From: RGIG5612 sp963591145
Lineage (GTDB): Bacteria; Bacillota; Clostridia; Lachnospirales; Lachnospiraceae
Assembly (NCBI GenBank): GCA_963591145.1
Contig: CAVARE010000052.1
Location: 1-64,000, forward strand
DNA: 64,000 nucleotides
Reading direction: 5' to 3'
Below the pieces are notes generated by a model that made no database searches, was not told the origin of the DNA, and worked only from the letters and a program-made list of their open reading frames with translations. Shown here one piece after another: positions 8,018-17,439 of this stretch. Each line of letters starts with the position of its first letter. Positions within the stretch are counted from its first letter, which is position 1. The position numbers and the translations under genes are program-made.

Positions 8018-9889
8018 CTAAGCTTCAACATAAACTGCATTAAAGTTACAATCACGCAGACAGCATTCGCACTTAATACACAGGTCGGTATTAATATGAT
8101 GAGGCTGTCTTACAGCGCCAGTGATAGCACCAGCCGGGCAGTTACGCGCACATTTGCCGCAGCCCTTACAGAATTCAGGGTTGATGATAAATTTACGCAT
8201 TGCTGTGCAGACCTTCGCACGGCACTTATGATCATGAATATGTTCCTCATATTCATCACGGAAATATCTGAGTGTACTGAGAACCGGAAGAGGAGCGCTC
8301 TTGCCGAGGCCGCACAGTGCCATGCTCTTGATCATATTGCCGATCTCTTCGAGCATATACAGGTCGTTTTCTGTGCCTTTGCCTGCAACGATTCTTTCAA
8401 GAATCTCCAGCATACGTTTCGTACCCTCACGGCATGGGACGCATTTGCCGCAGGATTCACGCTGTGTGAAGCTCATGAAGAAACGGGCAACCTCAACCAT
8501 ACAGGTATTGCTGTCCATAACAACGAGTCCGCCTGATCCGATAATAGATCCGAACTTCTTGATAGATTCGAAATCAAGAGGCTCATCCAGGTGCTCGCTT
8601 GTAAGACATCCGCCAGAAGGACCGCCTGTCTGAACAGCCTTAAATGTACCACCGTCCTTGATGCCGCCGCCTATATCGAATACGATCTCCCGCAGAGTAG
8701 TACCCATAGGAACCTCGATAAGACCTGTATTGCATACATTTCCTGTCAGGGCAAATGCCTTGGTTCCAGGTGAACCCTCGGTACCCATGCTCTTGTACCA
8801 GTCGGCACCCCTAAGGATGATCATCGGAACATTGGCAAATGTTTCAACGTTATTAAGTACAGTAGGCTTGCCCCAGAGACCCTGCTCAACTGTTCTAGGA
8901 GGCTTAACTCTAGGCATACCGCGGTTGCCTTCGATAGAAGCGGTAAGAGCAGAACCCTCACCGCAGACGAATGCGCCTGCACCTCTGTTGATATGAAGTC
9001 TGAAACTAAATCCTGTTCCCAGGATGTTATCACCCAGAAGTCCTATTTCTTCAGCCTGCTTGATAGCAGTCTTAAGTCGTTCAACTGCAAGAGGATATTC
9101 TGCACGAACGTAGATATATCCTTCCTGTGCGCCTACAGCATATGCAGCGATCATCATACCTTCGATCATACGATGCGGATCGCCTTCCATAACGCTTCTG
9201 TCCATAAATGCACCAGGGTCACCTTCATCGCCATTACATACGACATAGCGCTGAGTTTCCTTCTGAGAAGCAACCTGGCTCCATTTCTTACCGGTAACAT
9301 ATCCTGCGCCGCCACGGCCTCTGAGCTTGGCATCAGTGATAACTGAGATGATCTCCTGCTGAGTCATCTCGAATAATGCCTTCTCGAATCCTGAATATGC
9401 ACCTGCAGCTATAGCGGCTGAGATATGCTCGGCATCTATATGTCCGCAATTTTCAAGGACAACTCGGGTCTGCTTAGCATAGAAAGGAATTGCTTCCTGA
9501 GTCTGATAGATCTTGCCATCCTGATGATACATAAGGCGTTCAACAGGAAGACCATTTAATACGGTCTTTTCGTAGATCTCCTCGCAGTCATCCAGCTGAA
9601 CCTTAAGATACAGATAGTTATAAGGCTCAATTCTTACAAGAGGACCCATTTCGCAGAAACCGTGACAGCCGCTCTTATGAACTCCTACATGAGCGATCTC
9701 AGGACCGATTTCTACGTCTACATTTAGATCCTTTTCTGATAATTCCTTAAATTTCTCAAATAATTTGGCAGAACCGCCAGCCAGACAGCCGGTACCTCCA
9801 CATACGAGGATACGTACAGTTTCGAGTTTGGAAGCAGCCTGACATTCATTTCTGTATTCGTCCAGATGAGATTTTGAATCTAATATCAT
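8018..9889 (-). CDS. hydB: NADH-oxidising hydrogenase subunit, NuoF-like (HydB/HndC type)
   Basis: This is the flavin/NADH subunit of the hydrogenase, 623 residues. An N-terminal thioredoxin-like [2Fe-2S] domain has C30, C35, C75 and C79. The NuoF core follows, with the NADH/FMN motifs GRGGAGYVTGKKW and NGDEGDPGAFMDR, and then the [4Fe-4S] motif ESCGKCVPCREGT. The C-terminus adds a two-cluster ferredoxin domain (CKGCGKCARNCPAG and CIKCECCLRDCN), the layout of HydB of trimeric hydrogenases rather than plain NuoF. Its ATG overlaps the stop of the preceding subunit by four bases (ATGA), and hydA starts 15 bases after its stop, so the three are translationally linked. Confidence 0.93.
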   Translation of the reverse strand: MILDSKSHLDEYRNECQAASKLETVRILVCGGTGCLAGGSAKLFEKFKELSEKDLNVDVEIGPEIAHVGVHKSGCHGFCEMGPLVRIEPYNYLYLKVQLDDCEEIYEKTVLNGLPVERLMYHQDGKIYQTQEAIPFYAKQTRVVLENCGHIDAEHISAAIAAGAYSGFEKALFEMTQQEIISVITDAKLRGRGGAGYVTGKKWSQVASQKETQRYVVCNGDEGDPGAFMDRSVMEGDPHRMIEGMMIAAYAVGAQEGYIYVRAEYPLAVERLKTAIKQAEEIGLLGDNILGTGFSFRLHINRGAGAFVCGEGSALTASIEGNRGMPRVKPPRTVEQGLWGKPTVLNNVETFANVPMIILRGADWYKSMGTEGSPGTKAFALTGNVCNTGLIEVPMGTTLREIVFDIGGGIKDGGTFKAVQTGGPSGGCLTSEHLDEPLDFESIKKFGSIIGSGGLVVMDSNTCMVEVARFFMSFTQRESCGKCVPCREGTKRMLEILERIVAGKGTENDLYMLEEIGNMIKSMALCGLGKSAPLPVLSTLRYFRDEYEEHIHDHKCRAKVCTAMRKFIINPEFCKGCGKCARNCPAGAITGAVRQPHHINTDLCIKCECCLRDCNFNAVYVEA

Positions 9890-10380
9890 TCTTCAATACC
9901 TCCTTCGGCTTCTTTTCTGAGCTCATTGAGCATTTCTTCTGCCTTTTCAGGGGTCATCTTAGAATAAACCTTGTCATTAACCATAAGTGCTGGAGCCAGA
10001 CCGCATGCACCGAGGCATGATACAGTTTCAACTGTGAACAGAAGGTCGTTTGTTGTATGATGTTCATTGTTAAGTCCTAATTCCTGCTGCAGATATTCTC
10101 TGACAGGAGTTGACTTACGAACATGACATGCAGTACCGTCGCATACCTTTATGACATATTTTCCCTTTGGTTCAAAGGAAAAGTTCTCATAAAATGTTGC
10201 AACGCTGAAAGCCTTAGACTCTGTAATTCCAATCTGTTCTGCCACATAGGTCAGGAGCTCTCCCGGAAGATAGCGGAATGCATCCTGTATGTCGTGCATG
10301 ATTGGGATTAGAGAAGCCGGTTTTCGACCATAAGACTCGATGATTTCGTCGGTCTTTTCATAATATGACTTATCTAACAT
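9886..10380 (-). CDS. hydC: NuoE-like [2Fe-2S] subunit of the hydrogenase (HydC/HndA type)
   Basis: This is the small thioredoxin-fold subunit that relays electrons between the flavin subunit and the other clusters. The two ligand pairs lie in CDGTACHV and CLGACGLAP, as in the NuoE family. I start it at MLDKSYYEK (164 residues). The reading frame is open from an ATG four codons earlier (10392), but that ATG directly abuts the AAGGA ribosome binding site, whereas the inner ATG has about 12 bases of spacing. It is the first gene of the hydCBA operon and overlaps hydB by four bases. Confidence 0.9.
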   Translation of the reverse strand: MLDKSYYEKTDEIIESYGRKPASLIPIMHDIQDAFRYLPGELLTYVAEQIGITESKAFSVATFYENFSFEPKGKYVIKVCDGTACHVRKSTPVREYLQQELGLNNEHHTTNDLLFTVETVSCLGACGLAPALMVNDKVYSKMTPEKAEEMLNELRKEAEGGIEE

Positions 10381-10418
10381 TAATCTACCCATTCCTTCTT
10401 TATATTATTGGTACATCA

Positions 10419-10446
10419 ATTTTAACACGAGACAGATTTGATACAA
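10419..10446 (-). promoter_or_regulatory. Putative promoter of the hydCBA operon
   Basis: On the minus strand, TTGTAT (10446-10441) is followed after 16 bases by TAAAAT (10424-10419), the latter preceded by an extended -10 TG. It lies about 40 bases before hydC. No redox-regulator operator is obvious to me. Confidence 0.5.
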
Positions 10447-10485
10447 GCTTAATAAGTGTTCTTTATTTTGTACAGGAAAGAATAC

Positions 10486-12318
10486 CTATTGGCTATGTTT
10501 GTTGTTTATTTCGCCTATAAAAATAGAAGGCGGGAATTGCTTGCCCCTGATCGTATGAACGAAGCTGATATGAAGATGACATTTGGCTCTTGTCATGGCG
10601 ACATACATGAGGCGTCGTTCTTCAAAAATCATATCACGGGATGAGCAGCGGCTGACAGGCATGATGTTTTTGTTGATGTTTGGAAGAAATACTGTATCGA
10701 ATTCCAGCCCCTTAGAAGCATGTATTGTCATAATATTAACAGCATCATCTGTAGCATCAGCAAATGCATTTGCTGATGTATTATCGTCAATTAGCCTAAG
10801 CAAATTCTCAATTGATGAACAGTGAGCAGCCATTTGCCTGATGTCCTTTAGAATATCAGTGAGGGTGGCAGGAGAAATGTGCTGATCCTGGGCATATTCA
10901 GACAGAAAATGCTCGTATCCTATGGCCTTGCATATATATTCGACAGCTGCCTTGGCAGGAAGCCGCGCGATAAAGGACAGCTGGGAATAGAATATATCTA
11001 TCCGTCTGCAGGTATCAGGATCCGCGGTATAATATTGCCTCATGGCATTGCCGCAGGTGTGAATATCTGCATCCGGAATGGACAGCCTGGATATATATCT
11101 GGATGGCCTGTTAATTATACGGATCAGATCAGACCTTTCGGCAGTTCCGAGGGCACATTTTAGATAAGCACATATGTCCTTATAGATGAAGTGATCATAT
11201 TTTGAGGGCACTTTACCCAGGATAGTACATGGAATCTCGGAATATGCCAGCTGCTTTGAGATAAGAGGAGCATCATGGGCACTTCTTATAAGTATAGCAA
11301 TCTGAGAGAGAGGAAGTCCCGCGGTATGGGATTTTAGAATCTGCTGTGCTATGGATTTGTACTGCTCCGACTGATCCTTAAATTCAGTAATTGAAAATGT
11401 ATCAGAGGCCTTGCTGTCTTGGGAGGCAGAGATATCCTTGCTTAATCTGTCCTCGTTATACGAGATGAGATTAAGCGAAGGCAGCAGAATCTGCTCGTCA
11501 CATCTGTAATTAATGTCAAGAAGCACGGTCTCACAATCGGGATAATCCTTCATAAACTGCTTCATTATGGCAGGTGATGAACCTCTGAACCTGTATATAC
11601 ATTGATCGTCGTCACCTACTGCGAATATGTTTCTGTGAGACAGACACAGAAGCCTTAATATGCGATACTGTATGGCATTAACATCCTGAAATTCGTCCAC
11701 TAGGATATATTGAAATCTGTGCTGCCAGTGTTCAAGGATATCAGGGTTGTTGATCAAAAGAGTATACGTATTAAGAAGTATGTCATCATAATCAACCCAG
11801 TCAGAATTCTTAAGCATATAGTTATAATTGGCATAGATACACTTGAATACATCGTCATCAATGCAGCTGTCAGTATATGTGGATATATCCAGCATATTAT
11901 TCTTTATCAGGCTGATCTCGCTGACAATGTCAGAAACAACGCGGTCCTCATCGTCCATCTCCAGATGAAACTTACGCAGCTCTGATTTTAGAAAAGCATG
12001 CTTCTCCCGTTCTGAGACTATATGAATATGAACATATGCGCCATATTGCCTTAATATCATAAGAAATATTGAATGAAAGGTTCCAAATAATGGCAGCTCA
12101 CTGCAGCTGCAGATCCTTGAGAATCTGTCTGACATTTCGTCTGCAGCAGCACGGGTAAATGTAACAGTGAGAATATTAGATGCAGGTATGCCGTAAGCTA
12201 TCAGGCGCCTGACTCTGTTTATGGTAACGGCGGTTTTTCCTGAGCCCGGGCCTGCTATAACCAGCATGGGACCTTCAATATGATTTATCGCTTTTGTTTG
12301 AGAAAAATTAAAATCCAT
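10486..12318 (-). CDS. UvrD/Rep-family superfamily 1 DNA helicase, short form
   Basis: This is an ATP-dependent 3'-5' DNA helicase of the UvrD/PcrA/Rep family, 610 residues, clearly shorter than PcrA (about 720-750). The motifs in order are Walker A AGPGSGKTAVT (I), TFTRAAADEM (Ia), LVDEFQDVNAIQYR (II), GDDDQCIYRFRGS (III), NYRCDEQIL (IV), TIHASKGLEFDTVF (V) and RRLMYVAMTRAK (VI). The C-terminal extension that carries the RNA polymerase-binding Tudor domain in PcrA is missing. The catalytic residues look intact. It lies upstream of hydC in the same orientation but is separated by a gap with the hyd promoter, so a link to the hydrogenase is not implied. Exact role (repair or replication restart) is unknown. 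Confidence 0.88.
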   Translation of the reverse strand: MDFNFSQTKAINHIEGPMLVIAGPGSGKTAVTINRVRRLIAYGIPASNILTVTFTRAAADEMSDRFSRICSCSELPLFGTFHSIFLMILRQYGAYVHIHIVSEREKHAFLKSELRKFHLEMDDEDRVVSDIVSEISLIKNNMLDISTYTDSCIDDDVFKCIYANYNYMLKNSDWVDYDDILLNTYTLLINNPDILEHWQHRFQYILVDEFQDVNAIQYRILRLLCLSHRNIFAVGDDDQCIYRFRGSSPAIMKQFMKDYPDCETVLLDINYRCDEQILLPSLNLISYNEDRLSKDISASQDSKASDTFSITEFKDQSEQYKSIAQQILKSHTAGLPLSQIAILIRSAHDAPLISKQLAYSEIPCTILGKVPSKYDHFIYKDICAYLKCALGTAERSDLIRIINRPSRYISRLSIPDADIHTCGNAMRQYYTADPDTCRRIDIFYSQLSFIARLPAKAAVEYICKAIGYEHFLSEYAQDQHISPATLTDILKDIRQMAAHCSSIENLLRLIDDNTSANAFADATDDAVNIMTIHASKGLEFDTVFLPNINKNIMPVSRCSSRDMIFEERRLMYVAMTRAKCHLHISFVHTIRGKQFPPSIFIGEINNKHSQ

Positions 12319-12504
12319 AACCTATTAAATACAGGTGATGAATAGAGCCGAAACAGCCATTTGAAATAAAATAGTAATTTGCTACGGGAATTTTAAAATA
12401 ACGAATTCTAATAATCAAGCAGCACTTTTAAAAACAGATCTTTTGTTGTAGAATAAATCAGTTAAATTTCTATTAGAGGTTATAAACAGGGAGGAAATTT
12501 CCAT

Positions 12505-13722
12505 ATGAATTATGAACAGGCAGCAGAGAAATTGAAAAAATATGATCAGATGCAGATTCTAAGATATTATGATGAATTAACAGACGAGCAGAAGGACATT
12601 TTGCTTGATGAGATAGACAGAACAGATTTTGATGCGATATTCGGTCAGCCGGCAGATGTCAGCACCAGCGTTATAGAGCCTATGGGCGCGATGAAGATCT
12701 CGGAGATTGAAGCCAACAGAGCCAGACTTGAAGAAAAAGGACTTGAATGCATACGTGCAGGCAAGGCAGCAGCTCTTCTTCTGGCAGGAGGTCAGGGAAC
12801 CAGATTAGGTATCAGCGGACCTAAGGGCTCTTTTAATATCGGCATCACTAAGGATCTGTATATATTCGAATGCCTTATAAATAACCTGATGGCTGTTACT
12901 AAGAAGGCAGGATGCTGGATTCCGCTTTTCATCATGACATCTAATAAGAATGATAAGGAAACCAGGGCATTCTTAAGTGAGCATAATTATTTCGGATATG
13001 ATAAGGATCATATCTATTTCTTCGTTCAGGACATGGCTCCGTCAACAGATTTCAATGGCAAGATATATATGGAATCGAAATATCATATGGCTCTGTCTCC
13101 AAATGGTAACGGCGGCTGGTATTCATCACTCAAGAATGCAGGATACGAAGAAATATTAGACAAGTTAGGTGTAGAATGGATCAATATATTTGCTGTAGAT
13201 AACGTACTGCAGAAAATGATGGATCCGGCATTCATCGGAGCAACTCTTGAATCCGGCAGCGAGGTAGGATCCAAGGTAATCGCTAAGGCATATCCAGAGG
13301 AAAATGTGGGCGTTATGTGCTACAGGGATGGTCATCCTTCCATCGTTGAATATTATGATCTTACAGAAGAGATGAGATATCAGAAAAATGAAAATGGAGA
13401 TCTCGCATACAGCAGCGGCGTTATCCTTAACTATCTGTTCTATGTTCCGGCACTTAAGCGTATCGTTGATAAGAAGCTTCCGCTTCATATTGCTAAGAAA
13501 AAGATTCCTTATATGGATGAAAACGGCACATTTATTAAGCCTGAGGAGCCAAATGGCAATAAATACGAGAATCTGGTACTTGATATGATCGAAATGATGG
13601 ATGGCTGCCTGGCATTTGAGGTTGACAGAAAGTCAGAATTTGCACCTATCAAGAACATGCATGGTGTGGACTCTCTTGACAGCGCCAGGGAGATGCTTAA
13701 GGCATATGGAGTAGAATTATAA
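12505..13722 (+). CDS. UDP-sugar pyrophosphorylase, UDPGP/UAP family
   Basis: This is a nucleotidyltransferase that makes a UDP-sugar from UTP and a sugar-1-phosphate, 405 residues. The nucleotide-binding signature is LLAGGQGTRLGISGPKGSFNI near residue 90, and the later block FAVDNVLQKMMDP matches the metal/uridine-binding NVDN region. It belongs to the eukaryote-like UDPGP/UAP family (UDP-GlcNAc or UDP-glucose/galactose pyrophosphorylases), unrelated to the bacterial GalU fold family. The substrate sugar cannot be decided from sequence. A clear site, GGGAGG, precedes the ATG. argS begins 24 bases after the stop, so the two are likely cotranscribed. Confidence 0.82.
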   Translation: MNYEQAAEKLKKYDQMQILRYYDELTDEQKDILLDEIDRTDFDAIFGQPADVSTSVIEPMGAMKISEIEANRARLEEKGLECIRAGKAAALLLAGGQGTRLGISGPKGSFNIGITKDLYIFECLINNLMAVTKKAGCWIPLFIMTSNKNDKETRAFLSEHNYFGYDKDHIYFFVQDMAPSTDFNGKIYMESKYHMALSPNGNGGWYSSLKNAGYEEILDKLGVEWINIFAVDNVLQKMMDPAFIGATLESGSEVGSKVIAKAYPEENVGVMCYRDGHPSIVEYYDLTEEMRYQKNENGDLAYSSGVILNYLFYVPALKRIVDKKLPLHIAKKKIPYMDENGTFIKPEEPNGNKYENLVLDMIEMMDGCLAFEVDRKSEFAPIKNMHGVDSLDSAREMLKAYGVEL

Positions 13723-13746
13723 AAATCACGGAGTAGAACTGCAGAT

Positions 13747-15501
13747 ATGAAGAAGTATATAGATATTATTACCGAACAGCTTAAAGGGGCATTCGAAGAA
13801 TGCGGATACGATTCACAGAGAGTGGCCGCAGCCGTTTCCAACAGACCTGACCTGTGCGAATATCAGTGTAATGGCGCTATGGCATTGGCCAAAAGCGCAG
13901 GCAAGGCACCTATAGTAATAGCCGAAGAGGTGGCAGATAAGCTTAAGGCAAATAGATGGCTGTCCGAGGTAAATGCCGTTAAGCCTGGATTTATTAATAT
14001 CAGGGTTTCAGGGGAGGCTCTGTCTGAGTATGTTAACGAGATGGTCTCTTCTGAAAAATTCGGACTGGAACAGCCGGAACAGAAAAAGAAGATCATCGTT
14101 GATTATGGTGGAGCAAATGTAGCCAAGCCTCTTCATATCGGGCATCTCCGCTCTGCGATAATAGGCGAGAGTATCAAGAGAATTGCTAATTACGCAGGCC
14201 ATGAAGCCATAGGTGATGTCCATCTGGGAGACTGGGGTCTTCAGATGGGACAGATCATAGCAGAGCTGCAGGAGCGTTCACCAGAACTGGTATATTTTGA
14301 TGATAATTATACAGGCGAATATCCGAAGGAGCCGCCATTTACTATCTCAGAGCTGGAGGAGATATATCCATGTGCTTCTAAGAAGTGCAAATCTGATGAA
14401 GCATTTGCAGCTAAGGCTCATCAGGCCACAGCTGAACTTCAGGCAGGAAAGCCAGGCTACAGGGCAATATGGAATCACGTACTTAATGTATCAGTTGCGG
14501 ATCTTAAGAAAAACTATGATGCATTAAATGTTCATTTCGAACTCTGGAAGAAGGAAAGTGATGCGCAGAGCTACATTCCTGCGATGATTGAGGACATGAA
14601 GTCCCAGGGCATCGTAGAGGAAAGCGAAGGCGCGTTGATTGTTGATATTGCTGAGGAGACCGATAAGAAGGAACTGCCTCCATGCATAATAGTAAAATCC
14701 GATGGCGCTACGCTTTATTCCACAACAGATCTGGCTACGATTGTAGAAAGGGTTAAGCTCTTCGATCCTAATTATATTATTTATGTTGTCGATAAGAGAC
14801 AGGAGCTTCATTTTATACAGGTATTCAGAACTGCCAGAAAGGCACATCTCGTAAGTGATGATGTAGATATGTCATTCCTGGGATTTGGAACCATGAATGG
14901 TAAGGACGGACAGCCATATAAGACCAGATCAGGCGGCGTAATGAGACTTGAGAATCTCATTGCAGAGGTTAATGAAGCTGTTGCAGAGAAGATGCAGGAA
15001 AATAGAGAATTCGATCAGGCTGAGACAGAGGAGACCGCTAAGATCATCGGTCTTGCAGCCCTTAAGTACGGCGACCTGTCTAATCAGGCCACGAAGGATT
15101 ATGTATTTGACTTAAGCAGATTCACTTCATTTGAAGGCAATACAGGTCCATATATTCTGTATACTATCGTTCGTATCAAGTCGATCCTTAAGAAATATGG
15201 TAAGACTCCGTCAGGTAAGGTTGTTTATACAGGCGAGGCTGCACAGAAGGAGGTCATGATACTTCTGACCAAATTCTCAGAAGTGATCCAAAATGCTTAC
15301 AAGGAGCTGGCACCTCATAAGATCTGCGCATATATTTATGATCTGTCAAATGCATTTAATGCATTTTATCATGAGATAAGGATCCTGTCTGAAGAGGACG
15401 AGGCTAAGAAGGACAGCTATCTGAGCATGCTGCTTCTTACACAGAAAATACTGGAGCAGTGCATTGATCTGCTGGGATTTGCAGCACCAGACCGTATGTA
15501 A
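13747..15501 (+). CDS. argS: Arginyl-tRNA synthetase
   Basis: This class I synthetase charges tRNA-Arg, 584 residues. The N-terminal Add1 domain (about 1-110) recognises the tRNA D-loop. The catalytic domain starts with VDYGGANVAKPLHIGHLRSA, with HIGH at residues 136-139. The second catalytic loop lacks a canonical KMSKS, as usual for ArgRS (TRSGGVMRLENL is in this position). The C-terminal DALR anticodon-binding domain is present and the protein ends FAAPDRM, the typical family ending. Length and motifs are normal. Confidence 0.95.
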   Translation: MKKYIDIITEQLKGAFEECGYDSQRVAAAVSNRPDLCEYQCNGAMALAKSAGKAPIVIAEEVADKLKANRWLSEVNAVKPGFINIRVSGEALSEYVNEMVSSEKFGLEQPEQKKKIIVDYGGANVAKPLHIGHLRSAIIGESIKRIANYAGHEAIGDVHLGDWGLQMGQIIAELQERSPELVYFDDNYTGEYPKEPPFTISELEEIYPCASKKCKSDEAFAAKAHQATAELQAGKPGYRAIWNHVLNVSVADLKKNYDALNVHFELWKKESDAQSYIPAMIEDMKSQGIVEESEGALIVDIAEETDKKELPPCIIVKSDGATLYSTTDLATIVERVKLFDPNYIIYVVDKRQELHFIQVFRTARKAHLVSDDVDMSFLGFGTMNGKDGQPYKTRSGGVMRLENLIAEVNEAVAEKMQENREFDQAETEETAKIIGLAALKYGDLSNQATKDYVFDLSRFTSFEGNTGPYILYTIVRIKSILKKYGKTPSGKVVYTGEAAQKEVMILLTKFSEVIQNAYKELAPHKICAYIYDLSNAFNAFYHEIRILSEEDEAKKDSYLSMLLLTQKILEQCIDLLGFAAPDRM

Positions 15502-15551
15502 CTGTGGTACGTTTATTTGCATTACCTGAATAAAAACGTAAAGGATAATAG

Positions 15552-17357
15552 ATGAATCAGAAGAACATTAGGAACTTTTGCATAATTGCACATATTGACC
15601 ATGGCAAGAGCACACTTGCCGATCGTATTATTGAGAATACCGGTGCCCTGACATCAAGAGAGATGCAGGCACAGGTTCTTGATAATATGGATCTGGAGAG
15701 GGAGCGAGGCATCACCATCAAGGCTCAGACAGTCAGAATCGTTTATAATGCCAAGGATGGTCAGGAATATATATTTAATCTCATTGATACTCCGGGACAT
15801 GTGGACTTTAACTATGAAGTATCGCGAAGCCTTGCTGCCTGCGATGGAGCAGTTCTGGTGGTCGATGCGGCTCAGGGCATAGAGGCACAGACGCTGGCCA
15901 ATGTTTATATGGCAATCGATAATGATCTGGAGGTTATCCCTGTAATCAATAAGATAGATCTTCCCAGCGCGGAGCCGCAGAAGGTTATAGATGAGATTGA
16001 GAACGTAATAGGTCTTGAAGCTCATGACGCGCCGCTTATTTCAGCCAAAAATGGCATAAATATCGACCAGGTTCTTGAAGCAATCGTTGCCAAGATTCCG
16101 GCACCTGACGGCGATATTAATGCACCGCTTAAGGCTCTTATATTTGACTCTATCTATGATTCTTATAAGGGAGTAATAGTATTTTGCAGGGTTCGTGATG
16201 GCAAGATCAAGGTGGGCTCCCAGGTCTATATGATGGCAACTAAGGCTACCTACAGTGTAGTCGAGGTTGGATATTTCGGAGCAGGCAAATACATTCCTTG
16301 TGATGAACTAGGCGCAGGAATGGTAGGATATTTCACGGCATCTATCAAGAATGTCCGGGATACAATGGTAGGTGACACGGTAACTCTTAAGGATAATCCG
16401 TGCGACAAGCCGCTGCCTGGATACAAGAAGGTTCAGTCAATGGTATATTGCGGCATGTATCCTGCAGACGGTGCTCATTATGAAGATCTGCGGGATGCCC
16501 TGGAGAAGCTTCAGCTAAATGATGCATCACTTCAATACGAGCCTGAGACATCGGTAGCTCTGGGATTCGGATTCAGATGCGGCTTCCTGGGACTGCTTCA
16601 TCTCGAAATCATCGAGGAGAGGCTTGAGAGAGAATATAATCTGGATCTTGTTACAACAGCTCCATCTGTTATATATAAGGTTCATAAAACGGATGGAACC
16701 GAATTCGAATTGACCAATCCTACGAACCTTCCGGATGCTTCAGAAATCGAATATATGGAAGAGCCGATAGTAGAGGCTGAGATAATGGTAACGTCAGAGT
16801 TCATCGGTCCTATCATGGAGCTGTGCCAGGAGAGACGAGGCGTATATAAAGAGATAGAGTATATCGAGGCTAACCGTTGCATCTTAAGATATGACCTGCC
16901 GTTAAATGAGATAATCTATGACTTCTTCGATGCACTTAAGTCCAGATCCCGTGGATATGCATCCCTTGATTATGAACTCAAGGGTTATGAACCGTCTAAG
17001 TTAGTTAAGCTGGATATTTTGATCAACAGAGAAGAAGTGGATGCGCTGTCATTTATCGTCCATGCCGATACTGCATATGAAAGAGGACGTAAGATGTGTG
17101 AGAAGCTCAAGGATGAGATTCCAAGGCATCTGTTCGAGATTCCGATTCAGGCAGCAGTTGGAAGCAAGATCATAGCCCGTGAGACAGTTAAGGCCATGAG
17201 AAAGGACGTTCTGGCCAAATGCTATGGCGGTGATATCACACGTAAGAAGAAGCTTCTGGAGAAACAAAAGGAAGGCAAGAAGCGTATGCGCCAGGTCGGA
17301 AATGTAGAGATTCCGCAGAAGGCATTCATGAGCGTATTGAAGCTGGATGATAAGTAG
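15552..17357 (+). CDS. lepA: Elongation factor 4 (LepA)
   Basis: This translational GTPase acts on stalled or late-assembly ribosomes, 601 residues. The G motifs are AHIDHGKSTL (G1), RERGITIKAQ (G2), DTPGHVDF (G3), NKIDLPSA (G4) and SAKNG (G5). The LepA-specific C-terminal domain is complete, with the ending GNVEIPQKAFMSVLKLD. AAAGGA before the ATG serves as the ribosome binding site. hemW follows in the same direction, the common Firmicutes order lepA-hemW. Confidence 0.96.
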   Translation: MNQKNIRNFCIIAHIDHGKSTLADRIIENTGALTSREMQAQVLDNMDLERERGITIKAQTVRIVYNAKDGQEYIFNLIDTPGHVDFNYEVSRSLAACDGAVLVVDAAQGIEAQTLANVYMAIDNDLEVIPVINKIDLPSAEPQKVIDEIENVIGLEAHDAPLISAKNGINIDQVLEAIVAKIPAPDGDINAPLKALIFDSIYDSYKGVIVFCRVRDGKIKVGSQVYMMATKATYSVVEVGYFGAGKYIPCDELGAGMVGYFTASIKNVRDTMVGDTVTLKDNPCDKPLPGYKKVQSMVYCGMYPADGAHYEDLRDALEKLQLNDASLQYEPETSVALGFGFRCGFLGLLHLEIIEERLEREYNLDLVTTAPSVIYKVHKTDGTEFELTNPTNLPDASEIEYMEEPIVEAEIMVTSEFIGPIMELCQERRGVYKEIEYIEANRCILRYDLPLNEIIYDFFDALKSRSRGYASLDYELKGYEPSKLVKLDILINREEVDALSFIVHADTAYERGRKMCEKLKDEIPRHLFEIPIQAAVGSKIIARETVKAMRKDVLAKCYGGDITRKKKLLEKQKEGKKRMRQVGNVEIPQKAFMSVLKLDDK

Positions 17358-17439
17358 ATTTATAAGTCTGTTGAGAATTTCATCCCGCCATGCATAATTA
17401 GGAAAATCGCTGGCGTTAGGTGTGAGTATTTTTACAAAA

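Noticed and set aside
8096..8536. 146-codon plus-strand frame inside hydB
   Set aside because: It lies wholly antisense to a well-conserved hydB, has no family signature and no initiation site.
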